Origin: Oscillospiraceae bacterium UBA1230
GTDB lineage: Bacteria > Bacillota > Clostridia > Oscillospirales > Oscillospiraceae
Assembly: GCA_002309395.1 (NCBI GenBank)
Contig: DBWU01000059.1
Span: forward strand, 9,864-32,337
Reading direction: 5' to 3'
Length of the DNA stretch: 22,474 bases
Of the stretch, positions 6,578 through 15,689 are shown in pieces (within the stretch, counting starts at the first letter, position 1; the number at the start of each line of letters is the position of its first letter). The position numbers and the translations under genes were made by a program. A model generated the notes under the pieces. The model was given only the letters and a program-made list of their open reading frames with translations. It was not told where the DNA came from and made no database searches.

Positions 6578-7503
6578 AAGAAAGTCGCACCGTGCGCCAG
6601 ATCGTGTTCCCCCTTCTGGCGGCGTTTATCTGGGGTACCGCCTTTGCCGCGCAGGACGTCTGCGCCGACCATATAGGCGCCTTTACCTATAACGCGGCGC
6701 GCTCCTATATCGCCGTGGCGGTGTTGCCGGCGGTACTGTTTCTATTCAACGCGTTCCGCCGGGAGAAAAAGGCGGCGATCACGCCGGCGGAGAAAAAAGC
6801 CGAGCGGAAGCACCTTGTCATCGGCGGCGTCTGTTGCGGCACGGCGCTGACCGCCGCCTCCGTTTTTCAGCAGGCCGGTATCGTTTTGGGCACGGAGGGC
6901 GGCAAGGCCGGCTTTCTTACGGCGCTCTATATCGTTCTGGTGCCGATCGCCGGAGTGTTTTTAAAAAAGCGGGTCTCCCTTTCGGTCTGGATCGGCGCGC
7001 TGTTAGGCGCGGCGGCGCTGTATCTTCTGTGTATCAAGGGCGATTTCACGGTGGAGACAGGCGATCTTCTGGTGATCGCCTGTTCCGTGTGCTACACGGT
7101 GCATATCTACGTGATCGACTATTTTGTGGCAAAGGTGGACGGGATCAAGCTTTCCCTGGCGCAATTCGCGGCGCTGGCGGTCTGGTCAACGCTGGGCATG
7201 GTGCTTCTGGAGCATCCCTCGTGGGACGCCGTCCGCGCCTGTATCCTGCCCCTTCTCTACGTGGGGGTTTTTTCCAGCTGCGGCGCGTACACCTTGCAGA
7301 TCCTGGCGCAAAAAGGCACCAACCCCACGGTGGTCACCATCCTTTTGAGCACGGAATCGGTCTTTGCGGTGATCGCAGGCGCCGTACTTCTCCACCAGCG
7401 TATGACGGTGCGTGAGTACGTCGGATGCGCTTTGATGTTGGCGGCGGTGGTGCTGGCGCAAATATCGTTCCCGAAGAAAAAGCAAACGGAGCTCGCGGCA
7501 TAA
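6574..7503 (+). CDS. EamA/DMT-family membrane transporter
   Basis: This 309-aa protein appears to have ten membrane helices arranged as two EamA repeats, split by a charged loop near residues 50-75 (RREKKAAITPAEKKAERK). Conserved-looking blocks include FIWGTAFAAQDVCADHIGAF near 13-32 and QKGTNPTVVTILLSTESVFA near 247-266, which correspond to family features at the start of helix 1 and near helix 9. The family exports amino acids, nucleotides or drug-like metabolites, and the substrate cannot be told here. Its ATG overlaps plsY by 4 nt, so it is the last gene of the DUF512-der-plsY operon, and a strong hairpin follows. The C-terminus ends in a short basic stretch. Confidence 0.9.
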   Translation: MKESRTVRQIVFPLLAAFIWGTAFAAQDVCADHIGAFTYNAARSYIAVAVLPAVLFLFNAFRREKKAAITPAEKKAERKHLVIGGVCCGTALTAASVFQQAGIVLGTEGGKAGFLTALYIVLVPIAGVFLKKRVSLSVWIGALLGAAALYLLCIKGDFTVETGDLLVIACSVCYTVHIYVIDYFVAKVDGIKLSLAQFAALAVWSTLGMVLLEHPSWDAVRACILPLLYVGVFSSCGAYTLQILAQKGTNPTVVTILLSTESVFAVIAGAVLLHQRMTVREYVGCALMLAAVVLAQISFPKKKQTELAA

Positions 7504-7517
7504 ACGGTGATATGAAC

Positions 7518-7561
7518 AGCGCGGCGGAGATCACAAACGATCTCCGCCGCGCTCTTATCTT
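7518..7561 (+). terminator. Intrinsic terminator between EamA gene and polC
   Basis: A perfect 15-bp stem AGCGCGGCGGAGATC (7518-7532) / GATCTCCGCCGCGCT (7539-7553) with the loop ACAAAC is followed by CTTATCTTTT on the plus strand. It lies in the convergent gap just past the polC stop, so it probably also stabilises the 3' end of the polC transcript, although the minus side lacks a U-run. Confidence 0.88.
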
Positions 7562-10500
7562 TTAAAACAGGCTGACCTGACTGGTCTCCGGCAATCCGGC
7601 GAAGGCGCCTAACGCCCGGAGCTGTTCAATATGGGTCTTGGACAGCTTACTGCAGCACGCCGCGAACTCCTCAATGGAGATAAAACTGCGTCCCTGACGC
7701 TTTTCCACCGCGTCCTGCGCCGCCGCCTCGCCCAGTCCGCGAACACTGACGAAGGGCGGCAGGAGTCCGTTCTCCGTCACCACGAAATTCACCGCGTCGG
7801 AGCGCATGATATCGATGGTGTCAAAGTGGAACCCCCGAAGATAGAACTCGTAGCACACCTCCAGCGTGACCAGCAGATTCTGCTCCACGTCGGTGGCGTC
7901 TTTATTGTTCTCGATCTCTCGGATCTTCCGCTTCACCGCATCCATTCCGGCACAGCAATACTCCGCGTCGAACGCCTTGGCGCGCACGGTGAAAAACGTG
8001 GCGTAAAACGCCAGCGGATGATGCACCTTGAACCACGCGATACGAAATGCCATCATCACGTACGCCACGGCGTGAGCCTTCGGGAAGAGATACCCGATCT
8101 TCGCCAGAGAATCAATATACCACTGGGGCACGTCGTGGCGGTGCATCTCCTCTACCCACTTCCCCCAGTCGTCAGCCTTGCCCTTTTTCACCTTGCCCTT
8201 GCGGACCGCTTCCATGATCTTAAAGGACATCTTCGGGTCAAGACCCATGCGGATGAGGTAGAGCATGATATCGTCACGGCAGCCCACGGTCTCCAGAACC
8301 GACGCCGTGCCGCCTACGATCAGCTCTCTGGCGTTGCCCAGCCACACGTCCGTACCGTGGGAAAAGCCGGACAAACGCACCAGTGTGTTGAAATCGGTGG
8401 GTTTGGTATCTACCAGCATGTTGCGCGTAAAACGGGTGTTGAATTCCGGGATCGCCACGGCGCCGGTGGGACCGAGGATCGGGTCGTCCTCAAACCCCAA
8501 TACTTTCGAGCTGGTAAAAATGCTCATGGTGTCGGGATCGTCCAGGGGGATCTCTCGCGCGTTTACGCCGGTCAGGTTCTCCAGCATGCGGATGATGGTG
8601 GGGTCATCGTGCCCCAGCATATCCAGCTTGAGGAGATTATCCTCCATGCAGTGATACTCAAAATGGGTGGTCTTCTGGTCGGCCTCAACGTCATCCGCCG
8701 GATTTTGTACGGCGGTGAAATCCTCCACGTCCATATCGTCCGGCACCACCACCAGACCGCCGGGATGCTGCCCCGTGGTGCGGCGCACCCCTTCACAGCC
8801 CTTTGCCAGCCGGTCCAGCTCCGCTGTGCCGAAGTCCAGACCGTTCTCCTCCTTATACTTCAGCACGAAGCCCTTGGCGGTTTTCTCCGCCAGTGTGCTG
8901 ATGGTACCGGCGCGGAACACCTGACTCTGTCCGAACATTTCGATGGCGTGGCGATGAGCGCGCGCCTGATACTCCCCGGAGAAGTTCAAATCGATATCCG
9001 GCACCTTGCCGCCGCCGTATCCCAAAAACGTTTCAAACGGAATGTCAAAACCATCCTTCGCGTAGGGCGCGCCGCATTCCGGACAGACCGCGTCCGGCAT
9101 ATCCGCGCCGCAGCCGTACCGCCCGTCGGTGACGAATTCCGTATGCTTACAGTTGGGACAGCGATAATGGGGCGGCAGAGAGTTCACCTCGGTGATTCCT
9201 GCCATATACGCCGCCAGAGAAGAGCCTACGCTGCCACGGGAACCTACCAGATAGCCGTTTTCCAGACTGCGCTGTACCAGCTTCTGTGCCGACATATACA
9301 CCACGTCGTATTTTCCCAGAATACCGCTCAGCTCCACGTTCAAACGGTCTGCGATCAGCTTGGGCGGCTCATCGCCGTAGAGGGCGTGGCACTTATCCCA
9401 GACCAGCCGGTTCAGCTCCTGCTCGGAGTTTTCCAGACGGGGCGGAAAGAGCTGTCCTGCCGGCAGAAGTTCGATCTCCTCCACCTGATCGGCAATGGCG
9501 CAGGGGTTCTTCACCACCACCTCCAGCGCCTTTTCCTCGCCCAAATAGGAAAACTCCTCCAACATCTCGTCGGTGGTTTTAAAGTAGAGCGGCAGAGGCT
9601 CGTTGGCGTCGGTAAACCTCTTGCTGGCAAGCAGGATATGGCGATAGATCTCATCCTCCGGCTCCTGAAAATGAACGTCACCCGTGGCGCATACCGGCTT
9701 GCCCAGCTCTTCGCCGAGGCGCACCACCGTGCGGTTCAGCTCCTGCAGATCCTCCACGCTGCTCACCGCTCCGTTTCGCAGCATAAAAGCGTTGTTGCAC
9801 ACCGGCTGGATCTCCAGATAGTCGTAGAACGAGGCGATCCGCTTCAGCTCCGCCCACTCCTTGTGGTCGGTGATGGCGCGAAACACTTCTCCCGCCTCGC
9901 ACGCCGAGCCGATGAGCAATCCCTCGCGATACGCGATCAGATCCGACTTTGTGATAATGGGGACTTTGCGGAAATGCTCCAGATTGGACTTGGTCACAAG
10001 CTGATACAAGTGCTTGAGTCCCAGTTTGTTCTTCGCCAGAATAATGATGTGCTTGGGATAGCGCCCGGAGCGGCATCCTCTGGCACGCAACGGGAGCATA
10101 GCTTCATTGATCTGCTGTATGCAGTGGATGCCCAGCTCCCGCTCCATCTTCTCAAAGAACGGGATCAGCATATACGCCACCATGGCGCCGTCATCACTGG
10201 CGCGGTGGTGGTTGAACGACGGCAGATCCAGATGCTCCGCCACGACGTCCAGTTTGTGCTTATTCAGCTCCGGCAGCAAATTCTGCGCCAGAACCAGTGT
10301 GTCCACATAGGTGGGATCGAAGGCAAGCCCCGCCTCCTCACAGCCCTTGCGGATAAAACTCACGTCAAATTCCGCGTTATGCGCCGCCAGCGGACGCCCT
10401 GCCACGAAGGATAAAAACGCCTCCAGCGCCTCCTTCGGTTGCGGCGCGTCTTGCAGCATCGCGTCGGTAATGCCGGTCAAGCCGACGATCTCCGGCGTCA

Positions 10501-11533
10501 AGTGGCGACCGGGATTGACAAAGGTCTGGAACCGGTCGGTGATCTGCCCGTCCTTGAGTACCACCGCGCCGATCTCCGTGATCGCCTCGGTAGTCACGTT
10601 CAAGCCGGTGGTCTCAATATCAAAACAGACGATTTCACGGGAAAACGGCTGGTCCTGGGTGCCGTGCACCGCTACGCGGTCGTCCAGATCGTTGATGAAA
10701 TACCCCTCCACGCCGTAGAGTACCTTGATCCCCTTGGCGCTGTGCCACGCGTCCGGGAACGCCTGCACCGTGCCGTGGTCGGTAATGGCGATGGCGGGAT
10801 GTCCCCACGCTTTTGCCAAATCGATGACAGACGCCGCGTCCGTCAGCGCGTCCATGCTGGACATCCGGGTATGTAAATGCAGTTCCACCCGCTTCTCCTG
10901 CGCCGTATCACGGCGTTCCTCATGAGGAACGGACTGGATGCTCTTGGGATTGATCTGAACGTCGCGCCCGTCCCATGTCATCTCCACCTGGCCCTGCACC
11001 CTAAGCCACATTCCGACAGAGAGACTCTTCTCCAGTCTCCTGGCTTCCTTTTCGTCCAGATTCCGCCGCACCAAAACGGAACTGTCCAGATCCGTCATCT
11101 CCAACTGGAGCCGCCATACGCCGGGGCGCCGCGTTTCATAGACCTCCACGGCAAAAACACGCCCCTCCAGCACCACCTGCCCCATTTTCAGGTTCAAGCC
11201 GCGCATGGGAACCTTATTGCCCCGGATCTCTTTGCCCAGCAGTACCGCGCCGCCCTTCGGCTTCTTTCCCGGTTCCTTGCCGCCGGCAGGGCGCTCAGGC
11301 GATTCCACGCGCATCTCCAGCGTTCGCAGTCCGTACTGCTCCATCAGCTGCCGGCGCACGGCCACCTGCGCCGATTCCGGCATGGGGATCGGCGTTTCCA
11401 GGCACAGCTTCATAGCGCGCTCTTCCCGATCCAGCGTGCCGCCGGTGATCTGGGCGCCATGGAGCAAGAGTCGTATTTCACGAGGGGCGTTAAAGTCCTC
11501 AAAAAATGTAAAGAACGGTATCATATTCGGCAT
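7562..11533 (-). CDS. polC: DNA polymerase III alpha subunit, Gram-positive PolC type
   Basis: This 1323-aa protein is the replicative DNA polymerase with built-in proofreading. Order of domains: a short N-terminal region, OB-fold (about 95-205), PHP domain (ELHLHTRMSS at 217-226) split by a DEDDh exonuclease (DIETTG at 305-310, AHNAEFD at 384-390, HHRASDD at 442-448), then the rest of PHP (CATGDVHF near 615) and the polymerase. GSRGSVGSS is at 764-772, a zinc-binding insert has CPNC (792-795) and CPEC (817-820), and the palm PDIDLN has Asp846 and Asp848. B. subtilis PolC is about 1437 aa; the shortage of about 110 residues is all before the PHP domain. The ATG at 11533 has a weak AAAGAGAG site and is 17 nt after ispG. 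It is the last gene of the pyrH operon; proS, often just before it, is absent. Confidence 0.97.
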   Translation of the reverse strand: MPNMIPFFTFFEDFNAPREIRLLLHGAQITGGTLDREERAMKLCLETPIPMPESAQVAVRRQLMEQYGLRTLEMRVESPERPAGGKEPGKKPKGGAVLLGKEIRGNKVPMRGLNLKMGQVVLEGRVFAVEVYETRRPGVWRLQLEMTDLDSSVLVRRNLDEKEARRLEKSLSVGMWLRVQGQVEMTWDGRDVQINPKSIQSVPHEERRDTAQEKRVELHLHTRMSSMDALTDAASVIDLAKAWGHPAIAITDHGTVQAFPDAWHSAKGIKVLYGVEGYFINDLDDRVAVHGTQDQPFSREIVCFDIETTGLNVTTEAITEIGAVVLKDGQITDRFQTFVNPGRHLTPEIVGLTGITDAMLQDAPQPKEALEAFLSFVAGRPLAAHNAEFDVSFIRKGCEEAGLAFDPTYVDTLVLAQNLLPELNKHKLDVVAEHLDLPSFNHHRASDDGAMVAYMLIPFFEKMERELGIHCIQQINEAMLPLRARGCRSGRYPKHIIILAKNKLGLKHLYQLVTKSNLEHFRKVPIITKSDLIAYREGLLIGSACEAGEVFRAITDHKEWAELKRIASFYDYLEIQPVCNNAFMLRNGAVSSVEDLQELNRTVVRLGEELGKPVCATGDVHFQEPEDEIYRHILLASKRFTDANEPLPLYFKTTDEMLEEFSYLGEEKALEVVVKNPCAIADQVEEIELLPAGQLFPPRLENSEQELNRLVWDKCHALYGDEPPKLIADRLNVELSGILGKYDVVYMSAQKLVQRSLENGYLVGSRGSVGSSLAAYMAGITEVNSLPPHYRCPNCKHTEFVTDGRYGCGADMPDAVCPECGAPYAKDGFDIPFETFLGYGGGKVPDIDLNFSGEYQARAHRHAIEMFGQSQVFRAGTISTLAEKTAKGFVLKYKEENGLDFGTAELDRLAKGCEGVRRTTGQHPGGLVVVPDDMDVEDFTAVQNPADDVEADQKTTHFEYHCMEDNLLKLDMLGHDDPTIIRMLENLTGVNAREIPLDDPDTMSIFTSSKVLGFEDDPILGPTGAVAIPEFNTRFTRNMLVDTKPTDFNTLVRLSGFSHGTDVWLGNARELIVGGTASVLETVGCRDDIMLYLIRMGLDPKMSFKIMEAVRKGKVKKGKADDWGKWVEEMHRHDVPQWYIDSLAKIGYLFPKAHAVAYVMMAFRIAWFKVHHPLAFYATFFTVRAKAFDAEYCCAGMDAVKRKIREIENNKDATDVEQNLLVTLEVCYEFYLRGFHFDTIDIMRSDAVNFVVTENGLLPPFVSVRGLGEAAAQDAVEKRQGRSFISIEEFAACCSKLSKTHIEQLRALGAFAGLPETSQVSLF

Positions 11534-11550
11534 AGTGTATTCTCTCTTTG

Positions 11551-12588
11551 TTATAACTTTGCAATCTCATCCATCAGGGCGTCCACAAGCCTTTCCTGCG
11601 GCACCTTGTAAAGCACTTCTCCTTTACGGAATATCAACCCCTCGCCTTTACCGCCGGCGATCCCCACGTCGGCGGCGGACGCCTCGCCGGGTCCGTTGAC
11701 CACACATCCCATCACCGCCACGGTGATGGGCTTGTCACACTGCTGCAACCGCCGCTCTACCTCCTGCGCGATGGGGATCATATCGTAGGCTGTGCGGCCG
11801 CAGGTGGGGCAGGAGATCAGCTCCGGCCCGTTGCGGCGGATCCCTGCGGCGGCGAGGATCTTCTTCGCCGCCGCGATCTCCTCCACCGGGTCGGCTGTCA
11901 AGCTTACGCGCAGCGTATCCCCGATCCCCTCGCATAAAAGACCGCCGATGCCGATCGCCGATTTCAAAATGCCCATCGTCGGCGTTCCGGCCTCCGTCAC
12001 GCCCAGATGGAGCGGATAGTCGGTGCGACGGTGCAGCAGGCGGTACGCCTCCATATTCACCGCCACGCGGGAACACTTGACGCTGATACAGATATCGTGG
12101 AAGTTACATTCCTCCAACAGTGCCACGTGACTCATGGCGCTCTCCACCAGCGCCTCCGCCGTGACGCCGCCGTACTTCCGCAGCAGTTCCTTCTCCAGCG
12201 AACCGCCGTTGACACCGATCCGAATAGGTACGCCGTGTTCGGCACAGCTGTCCGCCACGGCGCGCACCTTATCCCGACCGCCCACGTTGCCGGGATTGAT
12301 GCGGATCTTGTCGATACCGCTTTCCAGACACCGCAGCGCCAGCTTGTAGTCAAAGTGGATATCCGCCACCAGCGGAATGGAGATCTGCCGCCGGATCTGC
12401 CCCACCGCGCAGGCGGCGTCCATATCCGGCACGGCAACGCGAACGATCTGGCAGCCTGCCGCCTCCAACCGGCGGATCTGCGCCACGGTGGCGTTTACGT
12501 CCGCCGTAGGCGTGGAACACATGGACTGAATAGATACCGGCGCGCCGCCGCCTACCGCCACGGCGCCTACGTGAATCATCTTAGACAT
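11551..12588 (-). CDS. ispG: 4-hydroxy-3-methylbut-2-enyl diphosphate synthase IspG (GcpE)
   Basis: This is a 345-aa [4Fe-4S] enzyme of the MEP isoprenoid pathway, converting MEcPP to HMBPP. The TIM-barrel part has SIQSMCSTPTADV (19-31) and ADIHFDYKLAL (75-85). The cluster ligands are Cys260 and Cys263 (CPTCGRT), Cys295 (GCVVNGPGE) and Glu302. The length is typical of the two-domain bacterial form. The ATG at 12588 follows GAGG and is 10 nt past the rseP stop. It shares the operon with dxr, so two MEP enzymes are made together, together with UppS, which uses the pathway's products. Confidence 0.98.
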   Translation of the reverse strand: MSKMIHVGAVAVGGGAPVSIQSMCSTPTADVNATVAQIRRLEAAGCQIVRVAVPDMDAACAVGQIRRQISIPLVADIHFDYKLALRCLESGIDKIRINPGNVGGRDKVRAVADSCAEHGVPIRIGVNGGSLEKELLRKYGGVTAEALVESAMSHVALLEECNFHDICISVKCSRVAVNMEAYRLLHRRTDYPLHLGVTEAGTPTMGILKSAIGIGGLLCEGIGDTLRVSLTADPVEEIAAAKKILAAAGIRRNGPELISCPTCGRTAYDMIPIAQEVERRLQQCDKPITVAVMGCVVNGPGEASAADVGIAGGKGEGLIFRKGEVLYKVPQERLVDALMDEIAKL

Positions 12589-12598
12589 GGTAAACCTC

Positions 12599-13663
12599 TC
12601 AAGTAAACAGTTTCCAGACGTCCTGGAAGGTGATCACCGCCATCAGCCCCAGCAGGAGCACCAGTCCGGCAATATGCACGTATCCCTCGTATTTGGCAGG
12701 GATGCTCTTGCGGAAGATAAGCGTCGCCAGTGCGTTGAGCAGCAGAAAAAGGATCCGTCCTCCGTCCAGCGCCGGCAGGGGCAGGAGATTCATCACCGCC
12801 AGATTCACGGCGATCAGCGCGGCAAAATAGGCGATATTCGCCACCGCGTCTCCCGCCGATTTCGATTGGTTCCCCACCTCTGTGATGGTGGAAACGATCC
12901 CCACCGGCCCACTCAGATCCTGTAAACCGGCCTGGCCGGTTATCAGCATCTGCAAACTCAGGCGCACCGTGCGAACGAAATCCACGGCGTTCAGCACCGT
13001 ATATTTCAGCCGCACCCACAGATTTGCCTCCTCTACGCCGCCGTAACTGAAGCCGTAGGCACGGTAGGGTTCGCCGTCCTCGCCGATATAAGTCTGGAGC
13101 GTCAGCGTTCGGGTGAGCGTTTCGCCGCCGCGCCGCAATTTCACGGTGATCGCGCCGTCCTCGTCCAGTGGCACGGCGCGCAGGATAAGATCCACGTCGC
13201 TCTGGAGATACACCCGTTCACCGTTGATGGCAACGATCCTGTCGCCCACCATCACGCCGCTCTCCCCCTGCTGGGGAAAATCCGGGTGGAGAGAAACGAT
13301 ATCCGCCACGTAAAAGCCGCCGGCATTGAGATAGAGGAAGAATAGGATCACGCAGCCCGTGAGAAAATTCACGGCGGCGCCCGCGGCAAAAATAAACAGC
13401 TTGCGCCAGAACCCCTGATTGTTCAGCGCGGCAGGATCGTCGGACGCCTCGTCCTCCCCCTCCATGGCGCAATAGCCGCCTACGGGAAGTGCGCGCAGAG
13501 CGTACAGCGTGTCACCCTTTTTCTTTTTGAACACGGCAGGTCCCATGCCCACGGAAAACTCGTTGACACGCACACCGCAAGCCTTTGCCGCCAGGAAATG
13601 CCCCAATTCGTGCAGGGCGATCAGCACACCGAAAATAAGGATTGCCGCAATTACATAGACCAT
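12599..13663 (-). CDS. rseP: RseP/RasP site-2 intramembrane zinc metalloprotease
   Basis: This 354-aa membrane protease cuts transmembrane substrates such as anti-sigma factors and signal peptide remnants. The first helix carries HELGH (18-22) with the zinc ligands and catalytic Glu19. A PDZ domain covers roughly 120-195 (VGDRIVAINGERV at 139-151). The third zinc ligand is in NLLPLPALDGG (292-302), Asp300. Further helices are near 92-112, 280-292 and 328-348. I chose the ATG at 13663 because GGGGAG lies 6 nt before it. A GTG at 13681 that overlaps the dxr stop is the alternative and adds six residues. It lies 14 nt after dxr, as in most Firmicutes. The substrate in this organism is unknown. 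Confidence 0.95.
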   Translation of the reverse strand: MVYVIAAILIFGVLIALHELGHFLAAKACGVRVNEFSVGMGPAVFKKKKGDTLYALRALPVGGYCAMEGEDEASDDPAALNNQGFWRKLFIFAAGAAVNFLTGCVILFFLYLNAGGFYVADIVSLHPDFPQQGESGVMVGDRIVAINGERVYLQSDVDLILRAVPLDEDGAITVKLRRGGETLTRTLTLQTYIGEDGEPYRAYGFSYGGVEEANLWVRLKYTVLNAVDFVRTVRLSLQMLITGQAGLQDLSGPVGIVSTITEVGNQSKSAGDAVANIAYFAALIAVNLAVMNLLPLPALDGGRILFLLLNALATLIFRKSIPAKYEGYVHIAGLVLLLGLMAVITFQDVWKLFT

Positions 13664-13677
13664 AGATGACTCCCCGA

Positions 13678-14820
13678 TCACGTATTCCGTACAGCTTCAC
13701 GCGCCAGACGGTCTGCTTCCAGTATATCCGCAAGGTCCGGCTTATATTTCACTTCCACGCGCTCCAGCACAGATTCTACCCGGCGGTGAATGTCGTTAAA
13801 CCCAATCTCACGGCGCAAAAACGCCAGCACCGCCTCTTCATTGGCGGCGTTCATCACCGCGCAGGCGGTACCGCCCGTCCGGGCGCACTCTTTGGCAATA
13901 CGCAGGCAACGAAACGCCTGCTCGTCCGGCGCGGAAAAGGTCAGCGCACCGCAGCGGAGAAGATCCAGCCGCTGATCCGGCGTTTCGGCGCGGTACGGCC
14001 AGGTGAAGGCATAGCGGATCGGCAGCTTCATGTCCGGCGTGCCGAGCTGGGCGATCATGGCACCGTCCCGGTACTCTACCAGAGAGTGGACGATACTCTG
14101 ACGGTGGATCACCGCGTCCACCTGCTCCGGCGGCAAACGGTACAGATGCATGGCTTCAATGATCTCCAGGCCCTTGTTCATCAGCGTGGCGCTGTCTACG
14201 GTGATCTTTGCGCCCATCGTCCAGTTGGGATGGCGCAACGCGTCCTCCGGTGTCATACGCTCCAGTTCCTCGTATGACTTGCCGTAAAAGGGACCGCCCG
14301 AACAGGTCAACAGCAACCGGCGGATCTCCCGCCGGTCACGGCAACCCTGTAAACTCTGAAAAATCGCGGAATGCTCGCTGTCCACCGGCACGATCTCCGC
14401 GCCGGAAGCCTCCGCCGCGTCCATCACCAGTTCACCGGCGCACACCAGCGTTTCCTTGTTGGCAAGGGCGATGCGCTTTTTGCGGCGGATCGCCTCCAGC
14501 GTAGGCGCCAGACCCACGCTGCCCATCACCGCCGTGACCACCGTGTCCGCCTCGTCCAGCGCCGCGGCGGCGCAAAGGCCCTCCGCGCCGGAGAGAACGA
14601 CGGTCTCCTCGTCTGAAAGACGCGCTCGCAGCTCCTTCGCCGCGTCCTCATCCATCATAATGGCCAGCGTCGGATGAAATCGACGCACCTGCCGCTCCAG
14701 CAGATCCACCTGCGTATTGGCACTCAATGCCGCCACGCGCAACCCCAGCTCCTGCGCCACCATAAGCGTCTGGCGTCCGATAGAGCCGGTAGAACCCAGC
14801 AGAGAAATCGTTTTTGTCAT
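13678..14820 (-). CDS. dxr: 1-deoxy-D-xylulose 5-phosphate reductoisomerase
   Basis: This is a 380-aa enzyme of the MEP pathway that converts DXP to MEP with NADPH and a divalent metal. The N-terminal Rossmann motif is GSTGSIG (9-15). Other signatures are ALANKET (118-124), VPVDSEHSAIFQ (144-155, with metal ligands Asp147 and Glu149), SGGPF (174-178) and HPNWTMGAKITVDSATLMNKG (197-217), followed by LEIIEA with Glu219. I chose the ATG at 14820, preceded by AAGGAGCG; a longer frame would overlap cdsA. It lies 17 nt after cdsA. Confidence 0.98.
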   Translation of the reverse strand: MTKTISLLGSTGSIGRQTLMVAQELGLRVAALSANTQVDLLERQVRRFHPTLAIMMDEDAAKELRARLSDEETVVLSGAEGLCAAAALDEADTVVTAVMGSVGLAPTLEAIRRKKRIALANKETLVCAGELVMDAAEASGAEIVPVDSEHSAIFQSLQGCRDRREIRRLLLTCSGGPFYGKSYEELERMTPEDALRHPNWTMGAKITVDSATLMNKGLEIIEAMHLYRLPPEQVDAVIHRQSIVHSLVEYRDGAMIAQLGTPDMKLPIRYAFTWPYRAETPDQRLDLLRCGALTFSAPDEQAFRCLRIAKECARTGGTACAVMNAANEEAVLAFLRREIGFNDIHRRVESVLERVEVKYKPDLADILEADRLAREAVRNT

Positions 14821-14837
14821 AGTCGGCGCTCCTTCGC

Positions 14838-15680
14838 TCAATAGAGCGTGATCCGCGAGACGATCAGCCACACCAGCGGTGCGGCAAAAATCACGCTGTC
14901 AAACCGATCCAGCACACCGCCGTGACCCGGCAGCAGACGCCCGTAATCCTTGATACCGCACTCCCTCTTGACCACGGAGAACACCAGATCGCCCAACTGC
15001 CCAGCGGCGGCGCCCAGCAATCCCAGCAACAGACACCACGCCACATTGAGCGCCACCTCCGTGCACAAAAAGAACACGATACGGTAGAGCACCATGCCTG
15101 CCATACCGCCGGCTAAACCGCACAGGGCGCCTTCCACCGTCTTTTTAGGACTTGCCAGCGGCGCCAGCTTATGCCGCCCCAGCGCCATACCGCCGAAGAG
15201 CGCCATCGTATCGCTGCAAAACGCCGCCACCAACGGGATCAGCACCAGTCCTGCGCCGTATTCCAGCAGGCGCAAACGAAGAAGGGACGACAGCGCCAAC
15301 GGGATCACCACACCGGCGATCAACAGAGCGCAGGTATCGGAGAACGACAGCGCGTCCGCCCTGCCGTAGCGCGTTACCATCACGAAAAACGTCAGCAGTA
15401 CCAGCCCCGTGCAGAACCAGAACGGCAGCTCCGCCACAGCTGTGGCGGCAAAGCGTTCCTCACTGAACAGAACGGTCGCCAGAAGAAACACCGCCGTCGT
15501 GCCGGCAAGCCCCGTCCACTGCCGGGCGACTTTCTCACGGCACAACGCGTGCAAAAACTCCTGGGCGCCAATGATGCACAGCGCGCACAAAAGCACGTAG
15601 GTCGCCCAATACGGCGCAAAGACCAGTACCGCCAGCAAAAACGGCACGCCAAGCACCGCCACAAGGATTCTCTTTCCCAT
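14838..15680 (-). CDS. cdsA: Phosphatidate cytidylyltransferase CdsA
   Basis: This 280-aa membrane enzyme makes CDP-diacylglycerol from phosphatidic acid and CTP, the branch point for phosphatidylglycerol and related lipids. It has many hydrophobic segments (about eight). The C-terminal signature is visible as LASPKKTVEGALCG, followed by GQLGDLVFSVVKRECGIKDY and LLPGHGGVLDRFDS, with the aspartates that bind metal and substrate. The ATG at 15680 follows GAGGCG and is 9 nt after uppS. With plsY elsewhere in the window, two steps of phospholipid synthesis are encoded here. Confidence 0.97.
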   Translation of the reverse strand: MGKRILVAVLGVPFLLAVLVFAPYWATYVLLCALCIIGAQEFLHALCREKVARQWTGLAGTTAVFLLATVLFSEERFAATAVAELPFWFCTGLVLLTFFVMVTRYGRADALSFSDTCALLIAGVVIPLALSSLLRLRLLEYGAGLVLIPLVAAFCSDTMALFGGMALGRHKLAPLASPKKTVEGALCGLAGGMAGMVLYRIVFFLCTEVALNVAWCLLLGLLGAAAGQLGDLVFSVVKRECGIKDYGRLLPGHGGVLDRFDSVIFAAPLVWLIVSRITLY

Positions 15681-15689
15681 GTCATCGCC

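Noticed and set aside
7631..10414. A 927-codon open frame on the plus strand opposite polC
   Set aside because: It lies wholly antisense to a full-length PolC with intact motifs, is rich in His, Arg and Gln, has no recognisable domain and no ribosome-binding site. Long antisense frames are common in GC-rich genes with strong codon bias.
13664..13681. GTG at 13681 as the rseP start
   Set aside because: It overlaps the dxr stop and has no clear ribosome-binding site, whereas the ATG at 13663 has GGGGAG at 6 nt. It remains a minor alternative.
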